In this document: positions 8,871 through 16,848 of the stretch, piece by piece | How the letters are laid out: each line of letters opens with the position of its first letter | Position numbering within the stretch: the stretch's first letter is position 1 | NCBI GenBank assembly: GCA_019753105.1 | Contig: JAIELJ010000013.1 | Span: 1 to 64,000 of the forward strand | Length of the DNA stretch: 64,000 bases | Direction: 5' to 3' | Source: Hyphomonadaceae bacterium | GTDB lineage: Bacteria > Pseudomonadota > Alphaproteobacteria > Caulobacterales > Aquidulcibacteraceae | Program-made: the position numbers and the translations under genes | The notes under the pieces: model-generated | What the model saw: only the letters and a program-made list of their open reading frames with translations | Told to the model about the DNA's origin: nothing | The model's database searches: none

Positions 8871-10217
8871 CTACCAGCCGAAACGACGATGCGTCTCCAC
8901 AAAAGGCGCTTCTAGTCGGTAGCCAAAATGCGCGAGCAAGCGCCGGTCGGCGCCAGAAAACTCAAAGCGATGATGCGCCTTGGCCAAGTAGTCGGCGTTG
9001 TGGTCCTGGAATGCGGCGTCATCCACGTTGACGGGCGCGGCGTCCATAATCGGCCATATCCTGGAAAGCGTCTCATCTGCACTGGCGACGAGGTCCTCGT
9101 AGCGCACGCACACGCTACGGCGCAGTTTGCGCGCGTCTTCGAGCATGATGTGGTGGGCGCGCAGCCAATGACGGATCGGCTCTTCGACATTTTTTGAGCG
9201 CATCCACTTGAGGGTCGCGAGCGCAACCGCGAAGGGGTGGCGCACGATGAACACAAAACGCGCGTCGGGCATGACCTCTTGGAGAAAGCGCGTGCGGACT
9301 ATGTTCGGCGGCGATTTCTCGACGCGAATTGGCCGGTCATCCCACAGCGGCGCCCACTCCGTGCGCAACGTGGCGAGCCGCGTCGCGTAGCGCTGGACAT
9401 CTGCTTCCGTGAGCCGCGCGCGCGCATCAAATGCAAAGGCGCCTGGGCCGCCGAGATCTGCATCGGACGCAATGACAGATTGAAGATGCTGACCTTCGTC
9501 TCTGGGTGCGGCGGTTTCCCTGAAGCTCGTTACGTCTGGATGCGTCGCCAAAACATCATGCAGAACGGACGTGCCGCTGCGATGCAGTCCGCAGATGAAG
9601 ACGTGACGCCGACCCAACATCGGCGCCGCCGGCGGTGGATAGCCGAGTACTTCGCCCCAAGCATTGTTATCGCCGGTCCATTCGTATGGCTCAGGCTGCC
9701 GTAGGAAGCGGTTGATGATCCCAGGCTCGCGCCAATCACCCTGTTCGTCGGGCGTGAGATAGAGAAGATCAAATCGCAGGCGCGGCGCGCGCGCCGCAAT
9801 CGCGGCACGCAGGCGCAGCGCCGAGGTTCGCGCGTCATTGCCCCAAGCGTGCTGACGGACGAACAACACACGCTGATCCGAAGCCATGAGATCGCGCCAA
9901 CGATCAACGAGCATGGCAAAGCGGCCAGAGTTAGCTTCGTAGGCCGCATCGAACTCCGCCTCCGGCGGAAACTCGTGCACAAACTGCGTTTCAGTCGCCT
10001 CGTCGATCACGACGCCGCTCTGATCGGCCACCAGGCGATCGCGCGCGAAAAAGCCACGGAGATCGGACTCGATCCAATGGATCAGCCCAGCATCTGTCGT
10101 GATGATCCAGTCGAACACGTGCGCGGAGTCTGATCCGGTCAAACGCCGCAGCTGGTAGGCGGGCTGGCACGCGCGACCGAGGCTCACGATTTGGCCGTAG
10201 CAGGCGCGATCAATCAT
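8871..10217 (-). CDS. DUF1796 (putative cysteine peptidase-like) - sulfotransferase fusion
   Basis: 448 residues. I chose the ATG at 10217; the longer TTG start at 10271 adds codons unlike coding sequence and touches the tRNA. Residues about 8-190 look like DUF1796: SLGRACQPAYQLRR with the conserved Cys, FDWI, and a later VRQHAWG histidine. About 205-430 form a sulfotransferase: GLHRSGTS is the PAPS 5'-phosphosulfate loop and FVFIVRHPFAVALATL the 3'-phosphate site. It probably sulfates a glycan or protein, and the adjacent glycosyltransferases support a surface polysaccharide acceptor. The role of the DUF1796 half is unknown. The gene is convergent with the glycan operon. Confidence 0.8.
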   Translation of the reverse strand: MIDRACYGQIVSLGRACQPAYQLRRLTGSDSAHVFDWIITTDAGLIHWIESDLRGFFARDRLVADQSGVVIDEATETQFVHEFPPEAEFDAAYEANSGRFAMLVDRWRDLMASDQRVLFVRQHAWGNDARTSALRLRAAIAARAPRLRFDLLYLTPDEQGDWREPGIINRFLRQPEPYEWTGDNNAWGEVLGYPPPAAPMLGRRHVFICGLHRSGTSVLHDVLATHPDVTSFRETAAPRDEGQHLQSVIASDADLGGPGAFAFDARARLTEADVQRYATRLATLRTEWAPLWDDRPIRVEKSPPNIVRTRFLQEVMPDARFVFIVRHPFAVALATLKWMRSKNVEEPIRHWLRAHHIMLEDARKLRRSVCVRYEDLVASADETLSRIWPIMDAAPVNVDDAAFQDHNADYLAKAHHRFEFSGADRRLLAHFGYRLEAPFVETHRRFGW

Positions 10218-10271
10218 TGGCGCGACGCGTTTGCATCGGCCCAAGTACGCCGAAAACCATCGCAAAAACAA

Positions 10272-10347
10272 TGGTGAGCCCGCCGGGATTCGAACCCGGG
10301 ACCCTCTGATTAAAAGTCAGATGCTCTACCGACTGAGCTACAGGCTC
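10272..10347 (-). tRNA. tRNA-Lys (anticodon TTT)
   Basis: The minus strand reads GAGCCTG acceptor, GCTC...GAGC D-arm, CTGA-CTTTTAA-TCAG anticodon arm with TTT, CCGGG-TTCGAAT-CCCGG T-arm, CGGGCTC acceptor and an encoded ACCA end. All arms pair (one T-G in the acceptor), giving 76 nt including CCA. It stands alone between the sulfotransferase and glpK. No prophage-like sequence adjoins it. Confidence 0.97.
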
Positions 10348-10398
10348 GCGCATCGCGAGGGACGCGCACTTAAGCTGTTGCTCGCCCATGTGCAACCT

Positions 10399-11880
10399 TC
10401 ATCGTGGCGCAGCCGCTGCCAGCGACGCCGCCACAGCGCCGCGCCACCCCTTTTTGAGGCTGTTCCGCGCCTCGGGCGCAATGTTCGGCGTCCAGCGTTT
10501 CGAAGGCGCCCCAGCGGCAGCGCCGGTCGCGAGCCCCGCCCCCTCCGCCGCCAGACGCGCCGCTCCAACTGCGGTGACCTCCTGGAACGCTGGCCGTGCA
10601 ACTTCAACATCACAAATGTCAGCGAGAAATTGCATCGCCCAATTGTTCGCGGTGAGACCGCCATCAACGAGCAGCGACCGGATCGGTGGCGCGCCATCCG
10701 CGCGCAACGCATCGAGCAAATCGGCGGTCTGGTACGCCACGGCTTCGAGGCCAGCGCGCACCAAATGATCGAGCCGCGAGTCGCGCGTGAGGCCAATGAT
10801 GGCGCCGCGCGCCTCCGCATTCCATTGTGGCGCGCCCAGGCCCGCGAAGGCCGGCACAAGGTAGACGCCGCCATTGTCCGGCAAGGATGCGGCAATAGCT
10901 TCAGAATCCGCCGACGAGCGGATGAGCTTCAAGCCGTCGCGCAGCCATTGTATCGTCGCACCGGCGGAGAAGATCGAGCCTTCGAGCGCATAGGCGAGCG
11001 CGCTCTTGGTTTGGTAGCCGATCGTTCCGAGCAATCTATTGGCCGAGCGCGGCGGCGCATCACCCATGTTCATGACCAAGAACGCGCCTGTGCCGAAGGT
11101 CGCCTTCGCCATGCCAGGCGAAAAGCAGCCGTGGCCGTAGAGCGCCGCTTGTTGATCACCTGCCACCCCGGTGATCGGAGTGGCGCGGCCGAAATGCGCG
11201 ACGCTGGCTTCGCCGAACGAGGCGTCGCAGGCTCGCACTTCAGGCAACAATGTCCGTGGCGCTCGGAAAAGCGCGCACATCTCATCGCTCCAGACGCGCT
11301 TGCCAATGTCGAAGAGCAAGGTGCGTGACGCGTTGGTGATGTCGGAGGCATGGACGCGGCCTTCGGTGAGCCGCCAGATCAGGAAGGACTCAATGGTGCC
11401 GAACGCCAGCTCGCCCGCTTCCGCGCGGCGGCGCAGGCTTGCGTCTTGATCCAATATCCAAGCGATTTTCGTTGCCGAGAAATATGGATCGAGCAGCAGG
11501 CCTGTCGTCTCTTGCACACGCTTTTCGTGACCCGCCTCGCGCAAGCTCGCGCACACTTCCGACGTTCGGCGGTCCTGCCAGACGATTGCTTTGTGAACCG
11601 GGACGCCAGTTTTGCGGTCCCAGATGATCGTGGTCTCGCGCTGATTGGTGATGCCGATCGCCGCAATCGCATCGATCCCGCCGACTTGAGCAATGACTTC
11701 ACGGCAGACATGGACGGTGGCGGCCCAAATCTCTTCTGCGTCATGCTCGACCCAGCCGGGCTGGGGATAGTGCTGCGTAAGTTCGACTTGCGCGGTGGCG
11801 CGTGGGCTGAACGCAAGATCGAACGCAATTGCGCGCGTGGAGGTCGTGCCCTGATCGATGGCGAGGATATGCGTGCTCAT
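10399..11880 (-). CDS. glpK: Glycerol kinase
   Basis: 493 residues; phosphorylates glycerol with ATP to sn-glycerol 3-phosphate in the cytoplasm. FGGY-family features are visible: LAIDQGTTSTRAIAFD (phosphate-1 loop) at the N-terminus, GITNQRETTIIWDRKTG, the substrate segment IVWQDRRT, and a C-terminal LLVDGGLTANNWAMQFLADI. The length matches the usual about 500. The ATG at 11880 fits the family N-terminus. No glpF or glpD adjoins it. An intrinsic hairpin lies just upstream, so the gene is probably transcribed separately from the small operon before it. Confidence 0.96.
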   Translation of the reverse strand: MSTHILAIDQGTTSTRAIAFDLAFSPRATAQVELTQHYPQPGWVEHDAEEIWAATVHVCREVIAQVGGIDAIAAIGITNQRETTIIWDRKTGVPVHKAIVWQDRRTSEVCASLREAGHEKRVQETTGLLLDPYFSATKIAWILDQDASLRRRAEAGELAFGTIESFLIWRLTEGRVHASDITNASRTLLFDIGKRVWSDEMCALFRAPRTLLPEVRACDASFGEASVAHFGRATPITGVAGDQQAALYGHGCFSPGMAKATFGTGAFLVMNMGDAPPRSANRLLGTIGYQTKSALAYALEGSIFSAGATIQWLRDGLKLIRSSADSEAIAASLPDNGGVYLVPAFAGLGAPQWNAEARGAIIGLTRDSRLDHLVRAGLEAVAYQTADLLDALRADGAPPIRSLLVDGGLTANNWAMQFLADICDVEVARPAFQEVTAVGAARLAAEGAGLATGAAAGAPSKRWTPNIAPEARNSLKKGWRGAVAASLAAAAPR

Positions 11881-11888
11881 CCGCGCAC

Positions 11889-11943
11889 AAAAGGACGGGG
11901 AGGCGCCGAGGTCAACTAAGACCTCGCGGATCAGCGCCTCCCC
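11889..11943 (-). terminator. Intrinsic terminator between the small operon and glpK
   Basis: GGGGAGGCGC (11897-11906) pairs with GCGCCTCCCC (11934-11943), and a nested CGAGGTC/GACCTCG stem lies inside. On the minus strand it is followed by GTCCTTTTG. It lies 17 nt past the stop at 11960 and just before the glpK start at 11880. Confidence 0.65.
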
Positions 11944-11959
11944 GCCGGCGGAGCGGCGC

Positions 11960-12280
11960 TTAACCTGCGCCGGCCTCCGCTGTCTCAAGTGCGGCGCGGA
12001 ACGCCGCTGAGGCGGAGCGCACGCGCGTCATTGCGCTCTCGAGTTCTTCGGCGCTGACTTCGCGCCCGGCCGCGGCCATCGCCTCAACCTCAGCGCGGAT
12101 GCTGGCAAGCTTGGCAGCGAGATCGTCTAGATTGGCGCCGATGGCGTTACCCGCAGCGAGCGCTTTAGCGACGACGTCGATGATTTCGGCAGCGCGGATG
12201 CGGCTCTCTGACGGCACGAGCGGCAAGAACATCGAGAGCGCGGCGAGCAGCATTTGCAGCTGCATGATGAGGTTCAACAT
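11960..12280 (-). CDS. Small membrane-anchored helical protein, third gene of a phage-lysis-like operon
   Basis: 106 residues. Start is the ATG at 12280 with a TTAGGAG ribosome site. Residues about 3-23 form a hydrophobic helix (IMQLQMLLAALSMFLPLV). The rest is Ala/Glu/Arg-rich alpha-helix with heptad character. The overall form (N-terminal anchor, long helical tail) resembles small uncharacterised prophage proteins near holins, but I cannot name a family. It starts 10 nt after the preceding gene and is closed by an intrinsic terminator. Confidence 0.65.
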   Translation of the reverse strand: MLNLIMQLQMLLAALSMFLPLVPSESRIRAAEIIDVVAKALAAGNAIGANLDDLAAKLASIRAEVEAMAAAGREVSAEELESAMTRVRSASAAFRAALETAEAGAG

Positions 12281-12289
12281 TGGTTGCTC

Positions 12290-12745
12290 CTAACCGCGCC
12301 GCGCGCGGACGAGACCTTCGAGTTCGCTCACCGGCGCGCGCGCGGCCTCGATGGCTTGGCTCAGCCGCTGTGCTGCGATGGTGAGCGCGGCGGCGGCGCG
12401 TTCGATGGCTGGCTGGCTCGCGCCGGAGGCCGCTTCGAAGTCCGAACGGGCACGGACATAAGCTGTGACCGCAACTTGCAGCGTCTCAGCCGCCGGCGTC
12501 GCGACACGCTCGGCTTGGCCAAGCGCGCGCTTGAAGGCGAGCGGCGCGCTGGGATCGCGGACGATGTCGGTCGCTTCCTCAATGACGGCGGCATAAGCGT
12601 TGAGCAGCGCATACGCCCGTTGGTCGAGCGTGCGCGCCGCCGACATAGGATTTTCGATCTGGGTTTCGCCCAGTTGCAATGCAGCGCAAGCGGGCGTCAG
12701 CGCCAGCGCAATGCCGAGGACGAAGGCGCGTAAGGGATGTCTCAT
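12290..12745 (-). CDS. Small exported helical protein (possible lipoprotein), second gene of a phage-lysis-like operon
   Basis: 151 residues. Start is the ATG at 12745 behind GAGGAGGCGCCC; the longer upstream extension is Arg/Ser-rich and has no ribosome site. The N-terminus is a signal peptide (LRAFVLGIALALTPACAAL). The Cys at about residue 20 is a weak lipobox (T-P-A-C). The mature part is about 125 residues of Ala-rich helix with coiled-coil character. The layout recalls an outer-membrane spanin-like or exported prophage protein, but this is a guess from shape. Confidence 0.62.
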   Translation of the reverse strand: MRHPLRAFVLGIALALTPACAALQLGETQIENPMSAARTLDQRAYALLNAYAAVIEEATDIVRDPSAPLAFKRALGQAERVATPAAETLQVAVTAYVRARSDFEAASGASQPAIERAAAALTIAAQRLSQAIEAARAPVSELEGLVRARRG

Positions 12746-12755
12746 GGGCGCCTCC

Positions 12756-12971
12756 TCAAACGATCGCCGCGCGCGCACGCGTGCGGCCGATGGCAACGCC
12801 GATGAGACCCAGCGTGATGATGAGATCGACGAACGCCGTCGCCATCTCTTGCGCCGCGCCTTCGGGCAGAACGACGCCGAGACGACTGGCGGCAGCGGCA
12901 ATAGCGATCGCGGCGGCGCTGCGTAATGTCAGCGAATGGATCGCGGCTTTCTCTAGGGGTGATGTGCTCAT
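12756..12971 (-). CDS. Holin-like small membrane protein, first gene of the operon
   Basis: 71 residues. Start is the ATG at 12971 with TGAGGAGCCAGTC upstream. Two hydrophobic stretches (about 15-32 and 46-62) are joined by a short polar turn, and the C-terminus is positively charged (GRTRARAAIV). Size, two membrane spans and basic tail fit a class II-type holin. The family is not recognised with certainty. It heads a tight operon (spacings 10 and 9 nt) with two other small envelope proteins. Confidence 0.6.
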   Translation of the reverse strand: MSTSPLEKAAIHSLTLRSAAAIAIAAAASRLGVVLPEGAAQEMATAFVDLIITLGLIGVAIGRTRARAAIV

Positions 12972-13035
12972 GACTGGCTCCTCAATGACGAGAAGCCTAA
13001 GCGCGGTTGGCGCCCGGTCGGATTGATTGGCGCAA

Positions 13036-13117
13036 AGGAGCGCGGGTCTTCAGACCCGCATTGGCGCTAGTGATTGAAAGTTCGTGGCAAAGTGCGGGTC
13101 TGAAGACCCGCGCTCCT
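13036..13117. repeat. Perfect 25-bp inverted repeat with palindromic arms (REP-like)
   Basis: The 25-nt arms at 13036-13060 and 13093-13117 are exact reverse complements around a 32-nt spacer. Each arm contains its own palindrome (GCGGGTCT-TC-AGACCCGC), so it can fold as two small hairpins or one long stem. It lies between the nitronate monooxygenase stop (13134) and the holin-like gene, both on the minus strand. It may end transcription between them, or be a mobile REP/BIME-type repeat. No T-run follows. Confidence 0.75.
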
Positions 13118-13133
13118 GTAAGCGCGTGTAGGA

Positions 13134-14096
13134 TTAGCCCCCGCACAATCCCCGCTTTGCCTCGTCGTATTCGCGCTTGAGGCGCGCAATGAGGTCAGCT
13201 GTTGGGACAATCTCGTGCACCGAGCCGACGCCTTGGCCGGCGCCCCAGATTTCTTTCCAGGCTTTCGCTTTTGAGCCTTCGCCGCCGCCGAAGCTCATCT
13301 TGCTTGGATCGCTTTCCGGCAGATTGTCGGGATCGAGACCAGCGGCGCTGATCGAGCCCTTCAGATAATTGCCGTGAACGCCGGTGAAGAGGTTCGAATA
13401 AACAATGTCGCCGGCGGTCGAGTCGACGATCATCTGTTTATAGGCTTCGGTCGCGTTGGCTTCGGTCGTCGCGATGAAAGCGGAGCCCATATAGGCCAAG
13501 TCCGCGCCCATCGCTTGCGCCGCAAGAATGCCGCGCCCCGTCGCGATAGCGCCGGATACAAGCAGCGGGCCTTGGAAGAATTCACGGATCTCGCTGATCA
13601 GCGCGAACGGCGAAAGGCCTCCCGCGTGACCGCCGGCGCCTGCGCACACCGCGATTAAGCCGTCAGCGCCCTTCTCGAGCGCCTTTTCGGCGAACTTGAT
13701 GTTGATGATGTCGTGCAGAACGATGCCGCCATACGAATGGATCGCGTCGTTCACGTCCGGGCGCGCGCCGAGCGAGGTGATGACGATCGGCACTTTGTGC
13801 TTCACGCACGCAGCGACGTCGTGTTCCAGGCGCTCGTTCGTCTTGTGGACGATCTGGTTGACGGCATATGGCGCAGCGGGCGCATTGGGGTTCGCCTCGT
13901 CGTATGCGGCGAGTTCGTCCTTGATCCGGTAGAGCCAATCGTCCAGCAGCGTTTGCGGACGGGCATTGAGCGCCGGGAACGAGCCGACAATGCCGCCCTT
14001 ACATTGCGCGATCACCAATTCGGGGTTCGCGATGATGAACTGGGGTGCGCCGACGGCGGGCAAACGCAGCTTATCGAACAAGGGTGGCAGGGCCAT
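13134..14096 (-). CDS. Nitronate monooxygenase (FMN-dependent, NMO/2-nitropropane dioxygenase family)
   Basis: 320 residues. An FMN TIM barrel that oxidises alkyl nitronates to carbonyl compounds and nitrite, cytoplasmic. Family marks: LPAVGAPQFIIANPELVIAQ at the N-terminus, VPIVITSLG, GADGLIAVCAGAGGHAGG with the flavin-phosphate glycines, the GAIATGRGILAAQAMGADLAYMG segment, and TEANATEAYKQ. Several annotated members are enoyl-ACP reductase-like, so the exact substrate is uncertain. It is divergent from the mutase operon with only 78 nt between starts, which suggests a shared control region. Confidence 0.88.
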   Translation of the reverse strand: MALPPLFDKLRLPAVGAPQFIIANPELVIAQCKGGIVGSFPALNARPQTLLDDWLYRIKDELAAYDEANPNAPAAPYAVNQIVHKTNERLEHDVAACVKHKVPIVITSLGARPDVNDAIHSYGGIVLHDIINIKFAEKALEKGADGLIAVCAGAGGHAGGLSPFALISEIREFFQGPLLVSGAIATGRGILAAQAMGADLAYMGSAFIATTEANATEAYKQMIVDSTAGDIVYSNLFTGVHGNYLKGSISAAGLDPDNLPESDPSKMSFGGGEGSKAKAWKEIWGAGQGVGSVHEIVPTADLIARLKREYDEAKRGLCGG

Positions 14097-14174
14097 GCTT
14101 CTCTCCGGTTGCCTTCAGCCGTAGCCTGCGTTCAAAAGCGCGTCGATGCTAACATTGCGTCAACCGGAGCGGAA

Positions 14175-16001
14175 ATGACTGAGACGACCCTGAAGCTGGG
14201 CGAGGACGCCGACGAAGCCGCATGGCGCGCGCTCGTCGAGCAAGGCCTGAAGGGTGCGCCCTGGTCGCGGCTACTGGCCAAGACCAGCGACGGCATCGCG
14301 CTCGAGCCGCTTTATCGCGAGACGGATGTGGCGACCGCGCAAGACGAGGCCGGCATGCCGGGCGCTGCGCCCTTCGTACGCGGCGCGGGCGCGGGCTGGA
14401 CGATTCGGCAGGCGTTCGAAAATCCTGATCCGGTCGAGACCAATCGCGAGATACTCGCCGACCTTCAAGGCGGTGTCGGCGGCATCGAACTCATCATTGA
14501 TCCCGCTGGCGAGCGTGGCGTCGCGGTCAGAAGCGAGCGCGATCTCGATATCGTGCTGGCAGACGTCATCCTCGAAGCAGCGCCCGTATCGCTCGATGCC
14601 GGGGAGCATGGCGCCTGGGCGGCTGGGCTACTGCGCGACAAGTTGAAAGGCGTCGCCGTCAGAGGCACGTCGTTCGGGCTTGACCCGCTTGGCGCCTACA
14701 TGCGCAGCGGCAAACTCTGCCAAGAAGAACATGCGCTGGCGCTGGATTTCACTGCGCGTCACGCCGCTGATCTGCCGAATGCGCGTTTCGTTCGAGCGGC
14801 GGCGGGACGCATAGTCCACGAAGCAGGCGCGACGGAAGCGCAGGAACTCGCGGCGTCGCTCTCGGGCGGCATCCACTATTTGCGAGCGCTGGAAGCGAAG
14901 GGCCTTGGCATCGCGAGCACCGCGAACGCAGTGTCCTTCGCGGTTAGCGTTGGACCCGATGTCCTCATCGAAACCGCAAAACTGCGCGCGCTGCGCCTTT
15001 GCTGGGCCCGCGTGCTGGAAGCGAGCGGGGTCGAACCCGGAGCGCGCGCTGCGCACATCCACGCTTTCAACTCGCGCCGGATGATGACGCGTTACGATGC
15101 ATGGACGAACATCTTGCGCGTCACCACGGCGGCGTTCGCTGCCGCTGCAGGCGGCGCTGACGACATCACCACGTATCCCCTCACCGATGCGTTGGGCTTG
15201 CCCACCGCGTTCGGACGACGCGTCGCGCGCAATACGCAGAACGTGCTGATGGAAGAATGCCGCCTGGGCCACGTCGCAGATCCTGCGGGTGGCGCATGGT
15301 TTGTCGAGAAACTCACGCACGAGCTCGCGGCGAAAGCGTGGGACATTATGCAGAGCATCGAAGCCGAAGGCGGCATCGTCGCCTCGCTCAATGCTGGCAG
15401 TTTGCAAAAGTGCGTCGCCGAAGCACGCGCGGCGCGGCAGAAGCTGTTCGCGACGCGGCGCGAGACGATTACGGGCGTCACGGATTTCCCGCTGCTTGGC
15501 GCCAAACCACCAGAGTTCATTGCGCGAGCGCCGCGAGCCAACACCGCCGGCCTTGCGCCGATCCGCTGGGCCGAGCCGTTCGAAGCTTTGCGCGATCGGG
15601 CCGACTCACACGCGCCACGCATCTTTTTCGCCAACTTGGCGACGCTCGCTGAGTTCGCCCCGCGCGCTCAGTTCGCGCGCAACTTCTTCGGAGTTGGCGG
15701 GATCGCAAGCATCGGCGAGGAAGAGGCCTACCCGACGATGGAGGCTTTGGTCGATGCCTTCCGTGCGAGCGGCGCGCGCATCGCCGTGATCGCCAGCACC
15801 GACGCTTGCTATGCCGAGCACGCAGAGAATTGCGCGCAGCGGCTGAAGGCGGCAGGGGCTGACTGGATTTTGATGGCAGGCAAGCCCGGCGACGCGGAAG
15901 CGAAGTATCGCACGGCCGGCGTCGATCAGTTCATCTATGTCGGCGTTGACGTAGTGAAGGAACTCGAAACCCTGCACGCCGCTTTGGGGATCGGCGTTTG
16001 A
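14175..16001 (+). CDS. mutA: Methylmalonyl-CoA mutase, small (beta) subunit
   Basis: 608 residues. The ATG at 14175 follows CCGGAGCGGAA; the longer open frame runs through the divergent promoter and was rejected. It is the non-catalytic partner of the adenosylcobalamin enzyme interconverting methylmalonyl-CoA and succinyl-CoA. Evidence is the MM_CoA_mutase barrel (GAGWTIRQAFENPDP, LRALRLCWARVLEA, HIHAFNSRRMMTRYDAWTN). The C-terminal cobalamin-binding-like domain lacks the DxHxxG motif, as usual for this subunit. The large subunit is encoded at 16849, with a lysozyme gene in between. Confidence 0.92.
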   Translation: MTETTLKLGEDADEAAWRALVEQGLKGAPWSRLLAKTSDGIALEPLYRETDVATAQDEAGMPGAAPFVRGAGAGWTIRQAFENPDPVETNREILADLQGGVGGIELIIDPAGERGVAVRSERDLDIVLADVILEAAPVSLDAGEHGAWAAGLLRDKLKGVAVRGTSFGLDPLGAYMRSGKLCQEEHALALDFTARHAADLPNARFVRAAAGRIVHEAGATEAQELAASLSGGIHYLRALEAKGLGIASTANAVSFAVSVGPDVLIETAKLRALRLCWARVLEASGVEPGARAAHIHAFNSRRMMTRYDAWTNILRVTTAAFAAAAGGADDITTYPLTDALGLPTAFGRRVARNTQNVLMEECRLGHVADPAGGAWFVEKLTHELAAKAWDIMQSIEAEGGIVASLNAGSLQKCVAEARAARQKLFATRRETITGVTDFPLLGAKPPEFIARAPRANTAGLAPIRWAEPFEALRDRADSHAPRIFFANLATLAEFAPRAQFARNFFGVGGIASIGEEEAYPTMEALVDAFRASGARIAVIASTDACYAEHAENCAQRLKAAGADWILMAGKPGDAEAKYRTAGVDQFIYVGVDVVKELETLHAALGIGV

Positions 16002-16708
16002 GGCGCAACGTACTCATCGCTGCCGCCGTGGCGGTGCTCGCGCTGATCGGCGCGGGGCTCGCCATGCTTGGCGGATGGTGGACGCCGTTGGCGGCGCGAT
16101 ATGTTCAGGGTGTCGATGTTTCTCACCATCAAGGCGCGATCGATTGGCGGACGCTGGCGGCTGACGATATCGCGTTCGCCTACATCAAAGCCACCGAAGG
16201 CGCCGATCACATCGATGCGCGCTTTGCGTTTAACTGGCGCGAAGCAGCGGCCGCTGGGCTTTATCGTGGCGCCTATCATTTCTTCACGCTCTGCCGCTCA
16301 GGCGCGAGCCAGGCGCAGAACTTTATCGCCGTGGTGCCGCGCGACGCGGGCGCATTGCCGGCGGCCATCGATCTCGAGCATATGGGGCCATGCCGTCGCG
16401 GACCGACGATGACGGACGTTGTCGGCGAAGCGCGCATTTTCATGGACGCGGTCGAAGCCCATTACGGCGTGCGCCCGATCATCTACACGACGCGCGAGTT
16501 TCACGACGCTTATCTCAGCGACGTCACCGGCGAACGCTTCTGGATCCGCTCCCTCGGCGTGCCGCCGCGCTTCCGCGAACGCGATTGGATCATCTGGCAA
16601 CATCACAATCGCGGACATAAACGCGGCGTAAGCGGGCCGATTGATCTCAACGCGTTTCGGGGAGATCTGGCTGCGCTGGCGCGGTTTGCGTCGGGAGACG
16701 CAAACTAA
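15998..16708 (+). CDS. GH25 family lysozyme (muramidase)
   Basis: 236 residues with a TTG start overlapping the mutA stop (TTGA). One N-terminal hydrophobic segment (VLIAAAVAVLALIGAGLAML) exports or anchors it. The GH25 domain then cleaves the MurNAc-GlcNAc bond in peptidoglycan. Visible motifs are GVDVSHHQGAIDW (catalytic Asp), AYIKATEGAD, GAYHFF, the DxE pair in AAIDLEH, and WIIWQHH near the end. GH25 enzymes are typical of phages but also occur as cell-wall enzymes in alphaproteobacteria. Its position between the two mutase subunits is odd. Confidence 0.87.
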   Translation: MRRNVLIAAAVAVLALIGAGLAMLGGWWTPLAARYVQGVDVSHHQGAIDWRTLAADDIAFAYIKATEGADHIDARFAFNWREAAAAGLYRGAYHFFTLCRSGASQAQNFIAVVPRDAGALPAAIDLEHMGPCRRGPTMTDVVGEARIFMDAVEAHYGVRPIIYTTREFHDAYLSDVTGERFWIRSLGVPPRFRERDWIIWQHHNRGHKRGVSGPIDLNAFRGDLAALARFASGDAN

Positions 16709-16727
16709 TGCGTCCTCGTTTTCTTTC

Positions 16728-16828
16728 GTCATTCCGGACGCGCGTAGCGCGATCCGGAACCCAGGGGCCGCAGCCGGTGCGTTGGCCCCTGGGTTCCGGG
16801 TTCAATGCTGCGCATTGCCCCGGATGAC
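16728..16828. repeat. Nested palindromic intergenic repeat element
   Basis: A 16-bp perfect stem (CCGGAACCCAGGGGCC at 16754-16769; GGCCCCTGGGTTCCGG at 16784-16799) sits inside outer arms GTCATTCCGG and CCGGATGAC, with a small GCGCG palindrome between. The whole can fold as a cruciform. Sequences of this kind (GTCATTCCGG...CCGGAACCCAGG) recur between genes in alphaproteobacteria, from memory. Here it fills the gap between the lysozyme and mutB genes. Confidence 0.75.
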
Positions 16829-16848
16829 TATGTGTTTTGAGTGCGACA

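Noticed and set aside
13713-14174. Longer start for mutA
   Set aside because: It runs through the divergent gene and promoter region; mutA begins at 14175 with a ribosome site and the family N-terminus.
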